Source: Rhodopirellula baltica (GTDB taxonomy: Bacteria > Planctomycetota > Planctomycetia > Pirellulales > Pirellulaceae). From it: a stretch of 64,000 nucleotides of DNA. Positions within the stretch are counted from its first letter, which is position 1, and each line of letters opens with the position of its first letter. A program made the position numbers and the translations under genes. Below the pieces are notes generated by a model. The model was not told the origin of the DNA. It was given only the letters and a program-made list of their open reading frames with translations, and ran no database searches. Location of the stretch: assembly GCA_002901265.1 (NCBI GenBank), contig PPHI01000006.1:124001-188000 (forward strand), given 5' to 3'. Of the stretch, positions 45,812 through 56,296 are shown piece by piece.

Positions 45812-46509
45812 GATCGCCGCCTTACGACAAAGTGAATGAACCAAACACGGATCATACCGCATCCGGACTCGTGCATCGTTATAGGGGATCACTCAAGCGA
45901 TCATGGTCAATTGCTTGGCGAAATTTGAACACTCGATGCGAAACCAATGCGAACCGCGTTTCTTCGAAAGTGTCACTACGGTGCGATCGGCCGATGGGGT
46001 TCCGGCGGCACGGTTTGCCACGCTTCGCTGCGTTTGGCATTCCTTGTTCCGTGCAACGGGTTCTACACGAACATCGGACGAAGTAGCTCAGTGGATAGAG
46101 CATCAGACGAACGTTCTGACGGTCACGGGTTCGAATCCCGTCACGCACCAACGCTTGGCGTCCAATGTTCCAACGAACGGGGCGCCCACATGAAGCTGGC
46201 GGGCATTCGGTTGCCTTGCGGCATCAGCCAACGACAACACAGCCGCAATCGTGGCAACCTTGTCGTTGGCGACACCAAACATCGCCTTGCAAGCTCACAA
46301 GCCAAACGTTCGAGCAACCCGGGCACAGACGGAACGTTCGTTTCAAGCTACGCCGCTGCCTTCGGGTGACGTGCGTCCTTACGACGAAGCCGGTCGACGC
46401 CCGCGATGCAGACAACCTTTGCAGTGTCCTTCCGCGAATGTTCGATGTGATGACTGCGAACGATCGTTTGCCCAAAGGCCAATTTTTCTAAGGATCGACG
46501 GAATCAATC
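45812..46509. other. 698-bp intergenic region
   Basis: No convincing CDS. It contains the tRNA-like sequence at 46077-46150 and the upstream region of the slipin gene. The remainder shows no recognisable feature. Confidence 0.5.
46077..46150 (+). tRNA. tRNA-like sequence, probably degenerate
   Basis: Good D arm (TAGCTCAGTGGATAGAGC), perfect 5-bp anticodon stem (TCAGA/TCTGA), perfect T arm (ACGGG-TTCGAAT-CCCGT) and an encoded CCA at 46148. The anticodon loop CGAACGT has G instead of the near-universal U33, and position 34-36 would read AAC. The acceptor stem does not pair (5' GACGAAG, 3' CACGC) and is two bases short. Most likely a tRNA pseudogene. Confidence 0.5.
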
Positions 46510-47610
46510 ATGTTTAAAAAAATCAATGTACGCAGCTATGAAGTCGGCCTGCGATTCCGCGATGGCGAATTCACCGGCCTGATCAAACCAGGGAAGCACT
46601 TCATCGTCACGGGATTCGGAAATGTTCGCGTACGCGTCGTCAGCAAACGTGAACCACAACTGATCGATGACCAGTTGGACGTGATCGTCAAATCAGGTGC
46701 CTTGCAAGGGCATGCAGAAGTGGTCGACTTGAAAGACCACCAGCGTGCTCTCGTTTGGATCGATGGCCGATTTGATCGCGTCCTGGGACCTGGCTTGTAC
46801 GTTTACTGGAATGACGTTCGTGATGTCCGTATCGAAACGGTCACGATCGAGAACGCGCGTTTCGAACACAAGAGCCTTGCCGCGATTGCCCGCTCCAACG
46901 ATGCGGCACGCTTGTTGGACATCTGCACGATCAATCGTGATCACATCGGTGTGCTATTCCTGGACGGACGATTCGCCGGCGAATTGGGTCCAGGCCTGTA
47001 CGCGTTTTGGCGCGAAGCGGCCGATGCATTGGTCGTGGAACTGGACCTGCGTGAATCGCAAGTCGATATCAGCGGCCAGGAAATCATGACGGCCGACAAG
47101 GTGACGCTCCGCATGAACGCGATTATCACGTATGCGATCAAAGACGCGCGTCGTGCGGTAAGCCGTTCGACCGACGTCCGCCAATCGCTTTACCGTGAAG
47201 CCCAATTGGCACTTCGCGGTGCCGTTGGTGTACGTGACCTGGACGCATTCTTGGCCGGTAAAGATGACTTGACCGAAGAACTGCAGCAAAGCATCCGCGA
47301 CGCCGCAGAAGCCCTCGGTCTGGATGTCCGTTCGGTGGGAATTCGCGATGTGATCCTGCCAGGCGACATGAAGGATTTGATGAACAAGGTGACCGAGGCC
47401 AAGAAAGCCGCCGAAGCCAACTTGATCGCCCGTTGCGAAGAAACCGCAGCGATCCGCAGCCAAGCGAACACCGCAAAGCTGCTCGCTGATAACCCAACGT
47501 TGATGCGTTTGCGAGAATTGGAAGTCCTGCAAACGATCGCAACCAGCGGGAACTTGAACATCGTACTGGGCGAAAAAGGCCTCGCCGATCGAGTCATGAA
47601 CCTGCTGTAA
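46510..47610 (+). CDS. Slipin / SPFH (band 7) protein
   Basis: 366 residues. The N-terminal third carries three copies of a beta motif of the type 'vgL-f-DG-f-g-l-PGlY-fw', starting near residues 8, 74 and 141 (FRDGEFTGLIKPGKHF, IDGRFDRVLGPGLYVYW, LDGRFAGELGPGLYAFW). The SPFH domain follows (DKVTLRMNAIITYAIKDARRAV ... GVRDLDAFLAGKDDLTEELQ...GLDVRSVGIRDVILPGDMKDLM), then an Ala/Glu-rich coiled coil. SPFH proteins form membrane-associated oligomeric rings. There is no clear N-terminal TM. A strong terminator follows. Confidence 0.85.
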   Translation: MFKKINVRSYEVGLRFRDGEFTGLIKPGKHFIVTGFGNVRVRVVSKREPQLIDDQLDVIVKSGALQGHAEVVDLKDHQRALVWIDGRFDRVLGPGLYVYWNDVRDVRIETVTIENARFEHKSLAAIARSNDAARLLDICTINRDHIGVLFLDGRFAGELGPGLYAFWREAADALVVELDLRESQVDISGQEIMTADKVTLRMNAIITYAIKDARRAVSRSTDVRQSLYREAQLALRGAVGVRDLDAFLAGKDDLTEELQQSIRDAAEALGLDVRSVGIRDVILPGDMKDLMNKVTEAKKAAEANLIARCEETAAIRSQANTAKLLADNPTLMRLRELEVLQTIATSGNLNIVLGEKGLADRVMNLL

Positions 47611-47630
47611 CACGAATCGTCAATTCATGA

Positions 47631-47667
47631 AACGCCCGCGCCGGATCCCTCCGCCGCGGGCGTTTTT
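47631..47667 (+). terminator. Rho-independent terminator after the slipin gene
   Basis: AACGCCCGCG (47631-47640) pairs with CGCGGGCGTT (47655-47664), a 14-nt loop, and a TTTTT run. Confidence 0.85.
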
Positions 47668-47846
47668 CGTAAAGTGGATGGACTTCCCCGCCAAACAATA
47701 CTGGCAGGAATAACCGCTCAGTTACAGCCTCACGGAATTCACGTCTCTCGATACAGCCTCCTGATGGGGCGGTCGCTTGAAGTGCGTTTATCGGCGTGAC
47801 TAAGCTGGGCAGGTCTCGCAACGATTTCACTTTGGTAACCGCAACA

Positions 47847-49673
47847 ATGAATCGACTCGCTTCACCCCTGATCGCGTTCCTAATCTTCGTGCACTCGCCG
47901 TTATGGGGAGCTGAAGTCAAGATCCCGGTCATTAAAGACGGCGAAGCACAGGTCATCAAAGAACTGGAAGATTCCGACTACTGGATTCGGCATGACCTGT
48001 GGGTGGAAACCGAGTTTGATACAGACGGCGACGGAAAACTCGACCGCATGCACGTCGCGGTCACACGCCCGCGACAAACCGATACCCAGTCGCTGAAACT
48101 TCCCGTGGTCTATAACTCCAGCCCCTACTTTGCGGGCACCACCGGAAACGACGACTATTTTTGGGACGTTCGCCAAGAATTGGGTGACCCACCACCCAAT
48201 CGTTCTGCGGCTCCCGACATCGAACGCGAAGGTACTCGCCCGATCATTTCGAAACGGCACATCAGCGACTGGCTGCCACGCGGCTACGTCGTGGTCCACT
48301 CCAGTGCTCCAGGCACCGGCCTTTCACAAGGCTGCCCAACCGTCGGCGGTGACCCCGAAGCCCTCGCACCCAAGGCCGTCATCGACTGGCTCTGCGGACG
48401 CGGCAAGGGTTTCACCGAACCCGTCGGTGGCGAACCGGTCGAAGCGTACTGGTGCTCTGGAAAAGTCGGCATGACCGGGACCAGTTACAACGGCACGATT
48501 CCGTTGGCCGCGGCCACCACAGGCGTCGAAGGCCTTGAAGTGATCATCCCTGTCGCCCCCAACACGTCGTACTATCACTACTACCGATCCAACGGCTTGG
48601 TCCGTCACCCCGGCGGGTACCTCGGCGAAGACATCGACATCCTGTACGACTTCATCCACAGCGGTGGCGACGAAGCCATCCAAGAATACTGCGATTGCAA
48701 CGTTCGCGACGAACTGATGCACGGCAACCAAGACCGTGCGACCGGTGACTACAACGATTTCTGGTACACCCGAGATTACTTGAACCGAATCGATGGTGTG
48801 AAAGCAGCCGTGCTGATGGCCCACGCGTTCAATGACTGGAACGTCGTCCCCGAACACAGCATTCGTATTTACCAAGCGTTGCAAAAGAACGGCATCGAAA
48901 CGCAATTGTTCATGCACCAAGGCGGCCACGGTGGACCACCGCCGATCGACATGATGAATCGTTGGTTCACGCACTACTTGTTCGACGTCGACAACGGTGT
49001 CCCCAACGGTTCGAAAGCATGGATCGTTCGTGAAAACGACGACCGTGGCAAACCGACTGAATACGCAGATTACCCTAACCCCGATGCCGAAGACGTGGTC
49101 GTTTATCCCGTCGCCGGCGCACCGCAACAAGGAAAACTGCAAACGACGCCGATCGACCAGCCAAGCACCGAAACGCTTGTCGATAACTTTTCATTCTCTG
49201 GTGACGCGTTGGCACAAGCCGAGTTCACCGAACACCGCCTGATTTACACCACACCAAAACTTGCCAAGGATACGCACCTGTCCGGAGCTCCACGCATCAA
49301 ACTGCGTCTCGCATGCGATCGCCCCGCCGCAAACTTGAGCGTTTGGTTGGTGTCGTTGCCGTGGAATACCGATCGACGTGCTAAGATCACCGACAACATC
49401 ATCACACGCGGTTGGGCCGACCCCCAAAACATCAAATCCATCCGCGAATCCGAGCCACTCGTGCCCGGCCAGTACTATGACATGGAATTCGACCTGCAAC
49501 CGGATGACCAAGTCATCGCCAAAGGCCAGCAGATCGGATTGATGATCATGTCCAGCGACCGTGACTTCACCCTGCATCCCACACCAGGTACCGAGTTGAC
49601 GATCGATCTGCAACAAACTCAGCTCAGCCTGCCCATCGTCGGTGGCGAGCTGGAATTCGAACCCGAGAACTAA
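47847..49673 (+). CDS. CocE/NonD family hydrolase (X-Pro dipeptidyl-peptidase S15 type), secreted
   Basis: 608 residues from ATG 47847 ([21 protein letters not shown], signal peptide). The alpha/beta-hydrolase core has [16 protein letters not shown] (nucleophile Ser in GTSYNGT, the S15 'GxSYxG') and a [12 protein letters not shown] strand with Asp. The catalytic His lies near FMHQGGHGG. The C-terminal beta-sandwich X-Pro_dipeptidyl domain starts near [19 protein letters not shown]. Role: peptidase or esterase acting outside the cytoplasm, probably in the periplasm. The first step after export cannot be assigned a substrate. Confidence 0.88.
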   Translation: MNRLASPLIAFLIFVHSPLWGAEVKIPVIKDGEAQVIKELEDSDYWIRHDLWVETEFDTDGDGKLDRMHVAVTRPRQTDTQSLKLPVVYNSSPYFAGTTGNDDYFWDVRQELGDPPPNRSAAPDIEREGTRPIISKRHISDWLPRGYVVVHSSAPGTGLSQGCPTVGGDPEALAPKAVIDWLCGRGKGFTEPVGGEPVEAYWCSGKVGMTGTSYNGTIPLAAATTGVEGLEVIIPVAPNTSYYHYYRSNGLVRHPGGYLGEDIDILYDFIHSGGDEAIQEYCDCNVRDELMHGNQDRATGDYNDFWYTRDYLNRIDGVKAAVLMAHAFNDWNVVPEHSIRIYQALQKNGIETQLFMHQGGHGGPPPIDMMNRWFTHYLFDVDNGVPNGSKAWIVRENDDRGKPTEYADYPNPDAEDVVVYPVAGAPQQGKLQTTPIDQPSTETLVDNFSFSGDALAQAEFTEHRLIYTTPKLAKDTHLSGAPRIKLRLACDRPAANLSVWLVSLPWNTDRRAKITDNIITRGWADPQNIKSIRESEPLVPGQYYDMEFDLQPDDQVIAKGQQIGLMIMSSDRDFTLHPTPGTELTIDLQQTQLSLPIVGGELEFEPEN

Positions 49674-49687
49674 CTCGCTCGCCATTG

Positions 49688-50710
49688 ATGAACCCGCTCT
49701 CCGATCTCGTTTGTAACATCACCGGTGCCAAGTCCGTCGAACTTGGCGAGGTGATCCAAAGTTTGTGGAGCGGGTATGGGGTGATCCAGCGAGCAACGCT
49801 GGTCAGCGAAAACGATGCTGCACGCGATGTCGTCATCAAACACATCGACTTGTCGCGTGCACGTTCCAACCGCCGTGGCTGGGGCGGCGATACATCGCAT
49901 CAACGCAAAGTCCGCTCGTATCACGTCGAGAAGACGTTTTACGAGTGCTTTTCCAATCGATGTGACCGCACGTGCCAAATCCCCGCGTTCATCGCCGCGG
50001 AAGAAAAAGCGGACGAAAGCGGCTGGGTGATCGTGCTGCAAGACCTGGACGCGATCGGCTTTGACCGCCGCAAAAGTCACGTCGACCGACAAGACATCCA
50101 AGCCTGTTTATCATGGCTGGCAAACTTCCATGCGACGTTTCTCGGTGATCCGGCAAAGGGCCTTTGGCCCGTGGGAACGTATTGGCATCTGGAGACACGT
50201 CCGGATGAATATGCCGCGATGCCATCGGGTCCGCTCAAGCAATCGGCAAAGCAGCTGGACGGGCGATTGAACGGTGCCAGATTCCAATCGCTGGTCCATG
50301 GCGACGCAAAGCTAGCCAACTTTTGCTTCTCCGATCAGGATCGTGACCAAGTCGCCGCCGTCGACTTCCAATACGTCGGTCGAGGCTGCGGGATGAAGGA
50401 TGTCGCGTACTTCATCAGCAGCTGCCTAAACGATGACGAAGCTGCCGAACAACAAGACCGGTTGCTGGACCTGTACTTTCGCCAGCTCCGCGATGCCCTA
50501 TCAATTCGCAGCATCGAGCTCGATTTTGCGGCCTTGGAACGCGAATGGCGTGAGCTTTATCCGCTCGCGTGGGCTGACTTTTGTCGCTTTCTGTCCGGCT
50601 GGTCCCCCAGCCACTGGAAATTGAATCACTACACCGACCAAATCACCGAAGCCGCGCTCCAACAACTCGCCGCCGAGCATCACCAACCCAGCAAGTCACA
50701 ACCAAAATGA
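49688..50710 (+). CDS. Aminoglycoside/choline-kinase-like phosphotransferase
   Basis: 340 residues from ATG 49688. It has a protein-kinase-like fold pattern: DVVIKHIDL (ATP-binding Lys), a catalytic loop [13 protein letters not shown] (HGD....N), and [21 protein letters not shown] (the Mg-binding D-F). This matches APH/CHK (ecdysteroid-kinase-like) enzymes, which phosphorylate small molecules. Substrate unknown. The TGA stop overlaps the ATG of the downstream MTH1187-like gene. The 15-bp gap to the hydrolase suggests a three-gene unit. Confidence 0.75.
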   Translation: MNPLSDLVCNITGAKSVELGEVIQSLWSGYGVIQRATLVSENDAARDVVIKHIDLSRARSNRRGWGGDTSHQRKVRSYHVEKTFYECFSNRCDRTCQIPAFIAAEEKADESGWVIVLQDLDAIGFDRRKSHVDRQDIQACLSWLANFHATFLGDPAKGLWPVGTYWHLETRPDEYAAMPSGPLKQSAKQLDGRLNGARFQSLVHGDAKLANFCFSDQDRDQVAAVDFQYVGRGCGMKDVAYFISSCLNDDEAAEQQDRLLDLYFRQLRDALSIRSIELDFAALEREWRELYPLAWADFCRFLSGWSPSHWKLNHYTDQITEAALQQLAAEHHQPSKSQPK

Positions 50711-51000
50711 ACGTCATCGTCGATCTATGTGTCGTGCCAATGGGTGTTGGCGTGTCGGTCAGCAAGTACGTCGCCGAATGCCAAACGGTGCTGGAAGAAG
50801 CCGGCTTAAAACATCAGCTTCACGCCTACGGGACCAACATCGAAGGTGACTGGGACGCCGTGTTTGCCGCGATCAAACGCTGCCACGAACGCGTTCACGA
50901 AATGGGTGCGCCGCGAATCACCACCAGTATCAAAGTCGGCACCCGCACGGACCGGCAACAAACGATACAAGACAAGATCGATAGCGTGTGCAAGCCGTAG
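50707..51000 (+). CDS. MTH1187-family thiamine-binding-like protein
   Basis: 97 residues. The pattern [22 protein letters not shown] ... (in parts) ... [45 protein letters not shown] is that of the MTH1187/YkoF-like family, small proteins forming oligomers that bind thiamine-type ligands. Start ATGA overlaps the stop of the kinase-like gene. A role in thiamine handling is inferred from the family only. Confidence 0.85.
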   Translation: MNVIVDLCVVPMGVGVSVSKYVAECQTVLEEAGLKHQLHAYGTNIEGDWDAVFAAIKRCHERVHEMGAPRITTSIKVGTRTDRQQTIQDKIDSVCKP

Positions 51001-51004
51001 CGAA

Positions 51005-51079
51005 CAGTTGATCTACCAGTGTCACCTTTCGCTTCGCAAAAGACGAGATTGGGCGAGAGCCAATCGGGAAATCAACCTG
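51005..51079 (+). mobile_element. Shortened (75-bp) relative of the MITE-like element
   Basis: The ends CAGTTGAT and ATCAACCTG are imperfect inverted repeats, and the body keeps GTGTCACCTTTCGCTTCGC, close to the core of the 114-bp elements. It lies between two convergent genes. Confidence 0.4.
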
Positions 51080-51097
51080 CTGCTTGCCGCTTCAAAC

Positions 51098-54000
51098 TTA
51101 TTGAGACTGCGTCAAAGCAATCTCAGGGTTTGACAAATACCAACACGCAACATCCCCGGCGGAATGAAAACTGATCAGTCGATCAAAATTCAAACATGGC
51201 ATGACGAAGTCGCAAGAGCAAAAGGTGTTTTCGAATCGACCGATTTCTCTCAGCGAAGCGAGATCCAAAAATCGAACAGCCCCGTCGGTGTAAGTCACCA
51301 GTAGCTTGGAGTCATCGTCGATGAAATGAATCGACGACCCGCGTTGCATGGAACCGACGATGACGATTTCGCTTGAATCGTTCAAATCACAGATGTCGAT
51401 CCCTTGCTCACGAAGCAGTGCGATCGACTTGCCATCACCCGAGAACGCGACCTCCAAAAAGCTGTTCCCAGCGGTTTCGGCCTGTTTCCACAATTGCGTC
51501 TGACCGTCCTGCCAGCGGAAGATATTCTTCTCAGTTTGAACGATGACTCCTGTTTCGTCAGGAAACACGACCAGATTCCGCGCCGATTCGTCACTTAATT
51601 CTTCAATCCCATCAAGTGTCCAACGATCCAAATCGAAGACAGCGAGTTTGTTCCCCCAAGCCCCCACCAGCTTGTTTTTACATCGCACCAAGCCTTTACA
51701 AAACTCGTCCTGAACCGAAACATTGAATTGCCGTTTCAGTGTTCCAGTGACCGCATCGATTTCGGCAACACCACGCGAAATCGGGATGTAGAACCGGTTA
51801 CCCGCGTGAACTCCGGATCCGAAAAAGCCGTCCCGAATTTCACAAACCAATTCGATGCCTAGCGATTCAACATCAAGGCAAAACAGCTTTCCGCTCAAAC
51901 AGGGCAGGTAAATTTTCGTCGCTTTCGAGCCCTCGCGAAATGGCCTGAGTAACCGCTGCGGATTGGAATCCTTGATATCCAACTTCACCAACGGATTTTT
52001 CTGTCGAAGGGTCCAACACTTTACCGCCCCGCTTTCTGAACTCGTCACAAACTCTACGGTACCCGATTCCGAACCATTCTCTTCTGACTCGGGTTCGTCG
52101 AACAGTTCGATGTCAGTGATCCGTTCTTTGCATGCGTCGACGACTCTCGGCAATGGAAGCTTGCCGTCTTCTGGCGGTTGGCTGACATCCCAGGTGAGCA
52201 CGGTACCTTGGTCGGTTCCGATGGCGATTCGGTTTCCATCGCTGGTGATATCAACGCAGCGAATGCGTCCGCCAATCTTCTCGCGTGCCGCGATGACCTC
52301 ACGCTCAGGCCAAGTCAATAAGGCGACGTGATCTGACGCCGCCGCTAGGATTCGGACGGGAGCTTCCACTCCATTTGGCCGCGCGAGAGCGAAGTACTCG
52401 CAATTGTAGTTGGTATTGATGTGCTCCTTCTGATTCGACACGATGTCCCACAGATAGAGATTTCGTGCCCCATCCGCCAAATCAAAAATTCCCAGCATCT
52501 GATCGTCGTTTAAAAATGCGAGCGACTCGTTCCGCGATTCGGATTCCCAACGTGCCCTAATTCCGTCGGCATCGAAAACGAAGATTTCACCATAGCGATC
52601 GGCCGACGCATACCAACGTCCGCTCGGCGAAACCGCTACGGATTCCACGCTGTTGCGTTGACTGACAGCGGTCGCAATATCGGTGTCCGACTCCAACGAC
52701 AATTGCCGGACTCGGTTGCCGCCTTCCAAACCGTTGACGCCTGTCAGAAAACTCTCGTCGCTGCACAGTGTGAGCGAATCCAGCTTGCCGCCCAACGGAA
52801 AGGTTCGGATTTCACGTCCGTCCAAATCGTGTTGACGCACGACACCATCATGCCCTGCCGAAATCACAAACCGCCCGTCGGATGAAAGCGCCAATTGAGT
52901 TGCCGCACCGCGATGTTCGCTAATCGTACGGGACTGATCGCCGCGAACAAACGGTTCCAGAAACCGATAAGGTGTCCCCAAGAGACTGACCGCACCATCC
53001 GTTTGGGCGATCGTTTTTAGTTGCTCGTCTGCCGTCTGAACGTCGCGTTCGTTGAATGCCGCGAACGCCGACCTCAAGTCCGCCACATGTAATTCACGCT
53101 GCAACCGACGTTGGCTCGCGTCTAGCTTTTCGTACGTAATGATCAGCTCTTCGTTTGCCTCGCTTAACTCAGCATTCAATTGCCCGACCGACCAAGAATG
53201 GTACGACTGGACCCCAAACGCCACCACGATGCAAAAGATGATCATCGCCAAAATGGCTGCGGCTTTGGCGTTGTTTCGTTCGCACCATCGCAACGCTTTT
53301 TGTAGCGGTGTCGGCAATGTCGCTTGAATCCGCAACCCTTTGGCAAAGTCACGCAGGTCCTGCGCGAATTCGGACGCACTTGCATAGCGTTCATGAGGCT
53401 CAAGCGCCATCGCCCTGCAAATGATCGCCTCAAGCTGTTTCGGCAAATCGATTCTGACTTTTGATGGTCGCAAAAATCTACCGTCAAGGATCGCTTGCAG
53501 AATTTGCTGACGGTCACCCAAAAACGGTTTTTGAAGCGTTGCCAATTCGTACAGCGTCGCGCCGAGACTATAAACGTCCGACAGGTGTGTGATCTGGTCA
53601 CCCCGGCCGCTCGCCTGCTCGGGACTCATATAAGCCGGTGTGCCAATCAATTCACCGGTTTGCGTCAGTTCAGTCAGTTCTTCTTCGAACGATGCTAACC
53701 CAAAATCTGTCAGCCAAGCCTTCCCGTCGATATCCAACAAGATATTCGATGGCTTCACGTCGCGATGCACGATGCCAGACCCATGCGCGCTGTGCACCGC
53801 GTCCGCAATGTCAGCCAACCGTTCGGCGATCAGCTGGAAAAAGTTTTCATGGCGGAAACCCGAGACACACAAACTCGCCGAACTGTCCGTCAGCGGAGTC
53901 GTCCCCCAATCCTCGTCTCCGCTCAACGTATCAATTCCATCGGGCTGAGGCAGTTCCTGCGTCGTCTTGCCGCTCGCATCCAACTCACCATCAAGTCGCA

Positions 54001-54391
54001 GGGCTTCAATCACGCAATCAAGCGCGATTCCATCAATCATTTGCATCGCAAGAAAGACGACACCAGACTCGATACCGAAATCGATGATGGGGACGATATG
54101 CGGATGCTTCAACGCCTTGACCGCACGAGACTCCCGCTGAAGTCGCAGTTCACGACGTCGCTGATTTGCGGCCGTTTGTCGGACCAGCTTGAGCGCGATC
54201 AACTGCCCCGTGTTCGAATCTCGCGCAACATAGACGACTCCCATGCCGCCGCTCGACAGCACGCGCAACAACTCAAAATGCCGCAATCGCGAAAACGGCA
54301 ACACCGAGAAGTCACCCGCGTCGTGGCCGGAACTGGAGCTTCCGCCAGAAGACGTTGGTTGGGACGCTTCGCCATCGCGAGTGCGATTCAC
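51098..54391 (-). CDS. Ser/Thr protein kinase with TM and C-terminal WD40-like propeller
   Basis: 1097 residues. The Hanks-type kinase spans residues 38-355: Gly loop SSGGMGVV (47-54), Lys68 in IALKLV, HRDVKPSNILLD (209-220), TDFG (228-231) and SPEQAS. There is a long insert (about 130-180) between the hinge and the alpha-E helix. A TM at about 376-396 is followed by a coiled-coil (SEANEELIITYEKLDASQRRLQRE) and a WD40-like beta-propeller half to the end, with LALSSDGRFVISAGHDG and similar blades. This is a typical planctomycete sensor kinase. The propeller is predicted outside the cytosol. Targets unknown. Confidence 0.9.
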   Translation of the reverse strand: MNRTRDGEASQPTSSGGSSSSGHDAGDFSVLPFSRLRHFELLRVLSSGGMGVVYVARDSNTGQLIALKLVRQTAANQRRRELRLQRESRAVKALKHPHIVPIIDFGIESGVVFLAMQMIDGIALDCVIEALRLDGELDASGKTTQELPQPDGIDTLSGDEDWGTTPLTDSSASLCVSGFRHENFFQLIAERLADIADAVHSAHGSGIVHRDVKPSNILLDIDGKAWLTDFGLASFEEELTELTQTGELIGTPAYMSPEQASGRGDQITHLSDVYSLGATLYELATLQKPFLGDRQQILQAILDGRFLRPSKVRIDLPKQLEAIICRAMALEPHERYASASEFAQDLRDFAKGLRIQATLPTPLQKALRWCERNNAKAAAILAMIIFCIVVAFGVQSYHSWSVGQLNAELSEANEELIITYEKLDASQRRLQRELHVADLRSAFAAFNERDVQTADEQLKTIAQTDGAVSLLGTPYRFLEPFVRGDQSRTISEHRGAATQLALSSDGRFVISAGHDGVVRQHDLDGREIRTFPLGGKLDSLTLCSDESFLTGVNGLEGGNRVRQLSLESDTDIATAVSQRNSVESVAVSPSGRWYASADRYGEIFVFDADGIRARWESESRNESLAFLNDDQMLGIFDLADGARNLYLWDIVSNQKEHINTNYNCEYFALARPNGVEAPVRILAAASDHVALLTWPEREVIAAREKIGGRIRCVDITSDGNRIAIGTDQGTVLTWDVSQPPEDGKLPLPRVVDACKERITDIELFDEPESEENGSESGTVEFVTSSESGAVKCWTLRQKNPLVKLDIKDSNPQRLLRPFREGSKATKIYLPCLSGKLFCLDVESLGIELVCEIRDGFFGSGVHAGNRFYIPISRGVAEIDAVTGTLKRQFNVSVQDEFCKGLVRCKNKLVGAWGNKLAVFDLDRWTLDGIEELSDESARNLVVFPDETGVIVQTEKNIFRWQDGQTQLWKQAETAGNSFLEVAFSGDGKSIALLREQGIDICDLNDSSEIVIVGSMQRGSSIHFIDDDSKLLVTYTDGAVRFLDLASLREIGRFENTFCSCDFVMPCLNFDRLISFHSAGDVACWYLSNPEIALTQSQ

Positions 54392-54544
54392 GTTTAGAAC
54401 CTTCCAAGAGCTGGTGTTGCTTGACTACCAGAATAATAGTCGGGCAGCAAATCACCTGAAAGGCCTATCCATGCACCGGCCCTCAACTCACCCCCCAGCT
54501 GAGCCAAAGACGATGCAGTTCACGTTTTCTGCTCCGCTTTCCGG

Positions 54545-55675
54545 CTACTGCGGAATCACCACGCGAAGCTCCGCACTGAAAACGCTCTTCAAATCGTGCC
54601 GCTCGTTGAACGTCTTTTCAATCACCAATTGCTGTCGTTCGAGCTTTCCGTCGAAGAGAACCTTGTCACGATATGTCACGACGACGTTCTTGTCGAAATC
54701 GATCATGTCATCATTCACGCGAATCGCTAGCTCACTGACGTCGCTGTGTTGGATCTCGAACGTTTGACCTTCTCGTCGAACACGGACAATCGCCCCGGCT
54801 TTCGCGTGCTCGTCGTCAACGGCAAGCCAGTAGAACCGATTGTGTGTCCGGTCGTCTTGTTTCCAGACCACCAACTCGGGAAACGGCTGACGAGTGAATT
54901 TCGACATCCACGGAACAGCTACCGCGTCTTTACGATTGACCCAGTGACCGAGTCCCTCGTGAATCGTAACTTCGTTGACGTAGCCGCCGGGATCCTGAGC
55001 ATGCAGCGCTGCGAGTTTCGTTTTCCACTCGGCCGCGATCTTGTTGCGGTCATATGCCGCGTCACGCTGCCCCATGTGGATCGTAAACGGCAGATTGCGC
55101 AGCCCCTCCGCCGTCGTCTCGTTGGGATGTCCCGCCATCATCGCCGCCGCCGCCCAGCGGTCTGCCATCCGCGGCGCGAGCTGGTACACGCCGTCGCCGC
55201 CGGCCGAGTACCCCATGATGTAAACACGATTGGGGTTCACGTCCTCCAGCAACACCATGTTCTCGATGATCCGCTGAAAGAAATCATCGATATGCGATTC
55301 GTGCCACAAGTTCCACGTATTGGTGGGCGCTCTCGGGACAAAGTAAACACCCTCGGCAGGCTCGTACAACCGCTTTTGATTCTCGTATTGGCGATCGTTC
55401 ACCGGCGGTGCCGTCGCGCCACCACCATGCATCGAAATGTACAGACTCCGTCCACCTTCCGGTTTCTGGCCGAACACCTTGTACCAAAATGGCATCGTAT
55501 GATCGCCAAGCCTTATCTCGCCGCTCTCGATTTCTTCCTGCCGAGAATCGGTTTCCACGTTCGAGTACGATTCCCATAATCCATCGATCACTGCCTCGGC
55601 CTGCCGCTTCGTCAGCCCCGCCTGCACTGACCCCACACATCCAATTAGCAATCCAACGAACAACGCAACACGCAT
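54545..55675 (-). CDS. Secreted alpha/beta hydrolase (PHB-depolymerase/esterase-like)
   Basis: 376 residues from ATG 55675 (MRVALFVGLLIGCVGSVQA, signal peptide) with a GGAGGAG ribosome binding site. The alpha/beta-hydrolase fold shows SLYISMHGGGATA (HGGG oxyanion loop), VYIMGYSAGGDGVY (nucleophile Ser), an Asp near HMGQRDAAY and a His near EGLGHWVN. The C-terminal 100 residues are a beta domain (VVVTYRDKVLFDGKLERQQ). Probable esterase or depolymerase. A REP cluster begins downstream of its start, on the far side. Confidence 0.85.
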   Translation of the reverse strand: MRVALFVGLLIGCVGSVQAGLTKRQAEAVIDGLWESYSNVETDSRQEEIESGEIRLGDHTMPFWYKVFGQKPEGGRSLYISMHGGGATAPPVNDRQYENQKRLYEPAEGVYFVPRAPTNTWNLWHESHIDDFFQRIIENMVLLEDVNPNRVYIMGYSAGGDGVYQLAPRMADRWAAAAMMAGHPNETTAEGLRNLPFTIHMGQRDAAYDRNKIAAEWKTKLAALHAQDPGGYVNEVTIHEGLGHWVNRKDAVAVPWMSKFTRQPFPELVVWKQDDRTHNRFYWLAVDDEHAKAGAIVRVRREGQTFEIQHSDVSELAIRVNDDMIDFDKNVVVTYRDKVLFDGKLERQQLVIEKTFNERHDLKSVFSAELRVVIPQ

Positions 55676-55810
55676 CAAAATCTCCTCCAAACACCGATGT
55701 ACGACAACAAGGCAGATTCTACATCGACCGCAGCAGACGTTGTCAAACACCCCACACTCCAACCCCATCTCCCCGTAGTGATGATGTCAATCGTCCCTCA
55801 CCTGGTCCCC

Positions 55811-55874
55811 GGATCTTTAACAAGATCCACTACCGGCAGCAGCCCCTCTTCGTAGTGGATGTTGTTAAACATCC
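55811..55874. repeat. REP pair 1 (inverted: minus copy then plus copy)
   Basis: Minus copy 55811-55833 has the GGATCTT/AAGATCC stem, plus copy 55852-55874 the GGATGTT/AACATCC stem. GTAG precedes the stem in each, and the two GTAG ends face each other across 18 bp. Confidence 0.85.
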
Positions 55875-56012
55875 CTCACCATTCCCGCTTCAGACGACTT
55901 GCACAATCGGCGAATCAACTTCAACGCGCGACGCCCTGCAAACCAAACCGGTGGATTGCAAATTGCAAAATGAACAATGCAAATTGAAAACTGAAAGACA
56001 GAACCGCCTGCC

Positions 56013-56076
56013 GGATCTTTGACAAGATCCACTACCTGCAGCAGCCCCTCGTCGTAGTGGATGTTGTTAAACATCC
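56013..56076. repeat. REP pair 2
   Basis: Minus copy 56013-56035 (GTCA loop variant) and plus copy 56054-56076, same spacing and orientation as pair 1. Confidence 0.85.
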
Positions 56077-56207
56077 CTCACCATTCCCGCTTCAGACGAC
56101 TTGCACAATCGGCGATTCAACTTCAACGCACGACTCCCTGCAAACCAAACCGGTGGATTGCAAAATGAACAATGCAAATTGAAAATTGAAAGACGGAACC
56201 GACTGCC

Positions 56208-56271
56208 GGATCTTTAACAAGATCCACTACCAATAGCTGCAGTTCCCCGTAGTGGATGTTGTTAAACATCC
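56208..56271. repeat. REP pair 3
   Basis: Minus copy 56208-56230 and plus copy 56249-56271, same spacing as pairs 1 and 2. Confidence 0.85.
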
Positions 56272-56296
56272 TCCGCCTCCTCCCATCACATCTCAA

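Larger units (their letters stand above)
55676..56296. other. Intergenic region with three BIME-like REP pairs and ~200-bp direct repeats
   Basis: 621 bp. Three head-to-head REP pairs (55811-55874, 56013-56076, 56208-56271) are separated by a repeated block of about 140 bp containing GGTGGATTGCAAATTGCAAA-like AT-rich sequence. A third block copy occurs at 57585-57735. Confidence 0.75.

Noticed and set aside
48324-49142. 272-residue minus-strand frame
   Set aside because: Antisense of the CocE-type hydrolase gene, with no start signal.
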